Source: Nematocida homosporus | Taxonomy: Eukaryota > Microsporidia | NCBI RefSeq assembly: GCF_024244095.1 | Contig: NW_026250689.1 | Coordinates: 210,836 to 274,835 of the forward strand | Reading direction: 5' to 3' | Length of the DNA: 64,000 bases | Shown here: positions 63,380-64,000 of the stretch, in pieces | Layout of the letters: each line of letters begins with the position of its first letter | How positions within the stretch are numbered: the stretch's first letter is position 1 | Notes under the pieces: generated by a model | Database searches by the model: none | The model's input: only the letters and a program-made list of their open reading frames with translations | Told to the model about the DNA's origin: nothing | Position numbers and translations under genes: made by a program

Positions 63380-64000
63380 GGAGTATTCCTTAAAAGGAAT
63401 ATACCTAACTAGCCAGCCACTACTGGCGTTTAAATAAATAAGTACAGCGTATTTAGTGTGTTTAATGTATAGCTTAGCTCGTTGCTTGTTAGTTTGTGTG
63501 TAGTGTAATGTACTGTGAATAAAGAGTGCTTTGTTATAGCAAGATCTATGATTCCAATTCTAACCCAACTAAATCTAACCCAACTAAATCTAAACTAAAT
63601 CTAAATCTAAACTCAACCAAAAACTCTTCTAATTTCAAATTCTGTACACTTTACTTTGGAATTTTACTACTAACTTAAGATTAAATTGGCATTGTATTAG
63701 ATAAGGTTGGGTTGAGTTTAGGTAAAGTTGTGTAGAGTTGAGTTTAGGTAAAGTTGTGTTGCGTTGGATTAAGTTGAGTTCAGAACAAACAGCAGACAAA
63801 CTATTGGTCCCATCGACTCTCTAGTGGCATTAATTCTAAAGAAGAGTACACAAGTTTATACCCCACTGTGGTCTCTGTACCATCCCCTGCACATCTTAAT
63901 GAGGCTCTCGAGATATCTCTACTTTTAGACGAGTAAGTGCATATAATGTAGATATTTATTCCGTGCTACTTTAGATAAGCCAGACCCAATTAAACCAACT
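63380..64000. other. Right-end spacer with no recognisable gene
   Basis: AC-rich words (CCCAACTAAATCTAAACT) near 63555-63620 and GT-rich words (GGTAAAGTTGTGTTGCGTTG) near 63700-63780. I see no gene before the window ends. Confidence 0.45.

Overview
This window is a piece of a microsporidian genome. The evidence is a set of compact, intron-poor eukaryotic housekeeping genes of microsporidian size: an RNA polymerase II largest subunit of about 1600 residues with a short CTD, a MYST acetyltransferase, eS8, eL33, proteasome beta-4, a long-form tRNase Z, a minimal Mad1 and a neutral trehalase. These alternate with lineage-specific families of secreted and membrane proteins. I cannot name the genus. 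Intergenic DNA is mostly low-complexity, built from short GTT(A/G)AGTT/TTGGGTT words or their complements. I see no tRNA, rRNA or CRISPR. A run of eight N at 21533-21540 marks an assembly gap.

Layout. 0-3.9 kb: 3' part of an unrecognised helical protein, then ESA1. 4.2-7.1 kb: three minus-strand genes for small single-pass membrane proteins with near-identical promoters; two share an identical first 31 residues. 7.1-14 kb: repeat-rich spacer, RPB1, BUD32. 14.2-16.5 kb: decayed non-LTR retrotransposon (ORF1 plus endonuclease remnant). 17-27.6 kb: WD40/Ctf4-like protein, tRNase Z (crossing the gap), eS8, a CDK-like kinase whose start codon overlaps that of REI1, a possible Mediator subunit, and JJJ1. 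27.8-40.5 kb: exported-protein island with two secreted helical proteins, a broken 7-TM gene, trehalase, a protein-O-mannosyltransferase relative without a recognisable DE motif, and an intact 7-TM protein. 41-45.9 kb: PRE1, FYV10, eL33, PPX1, a CDC6/ORC-like ATPase. 46-55.7 kb: second island with a single-pass protein, two secreted leucine-rich-type paralogs (one ending in a RING finger) and four tandem tail-anchored proteins. 56-60.7 kb: SNAP-25-like SNARE, RNA14, MAD1, a Ubc7-type E2. 60.7-63.4 kb: third 7-TM gene, a tail-anchored SNARE-like protein, a small membrane protein.

Main discovery candidate: nearly every gene for a secreted or membrane protein of the lineage-specific type carries, about 35-50 bp before its ATG, a dyad of the form TTTCC-N6-GGAAA (best copies TTTCCTAATTAGGAAA). 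This is a CArG box and resembles the palindromic P-box bound by the fungal MADS factor Mcm1. I saw no good copy at the housekeeping promoters I read. This suggests a MADS-box-controlled regulon of exported host-interface proteins, including a family with a signal peptide, an exposed N-terminal domain and seven membrane segments. Housekeeping genes instead often have the AATAAA signal overlapping the stop codon.
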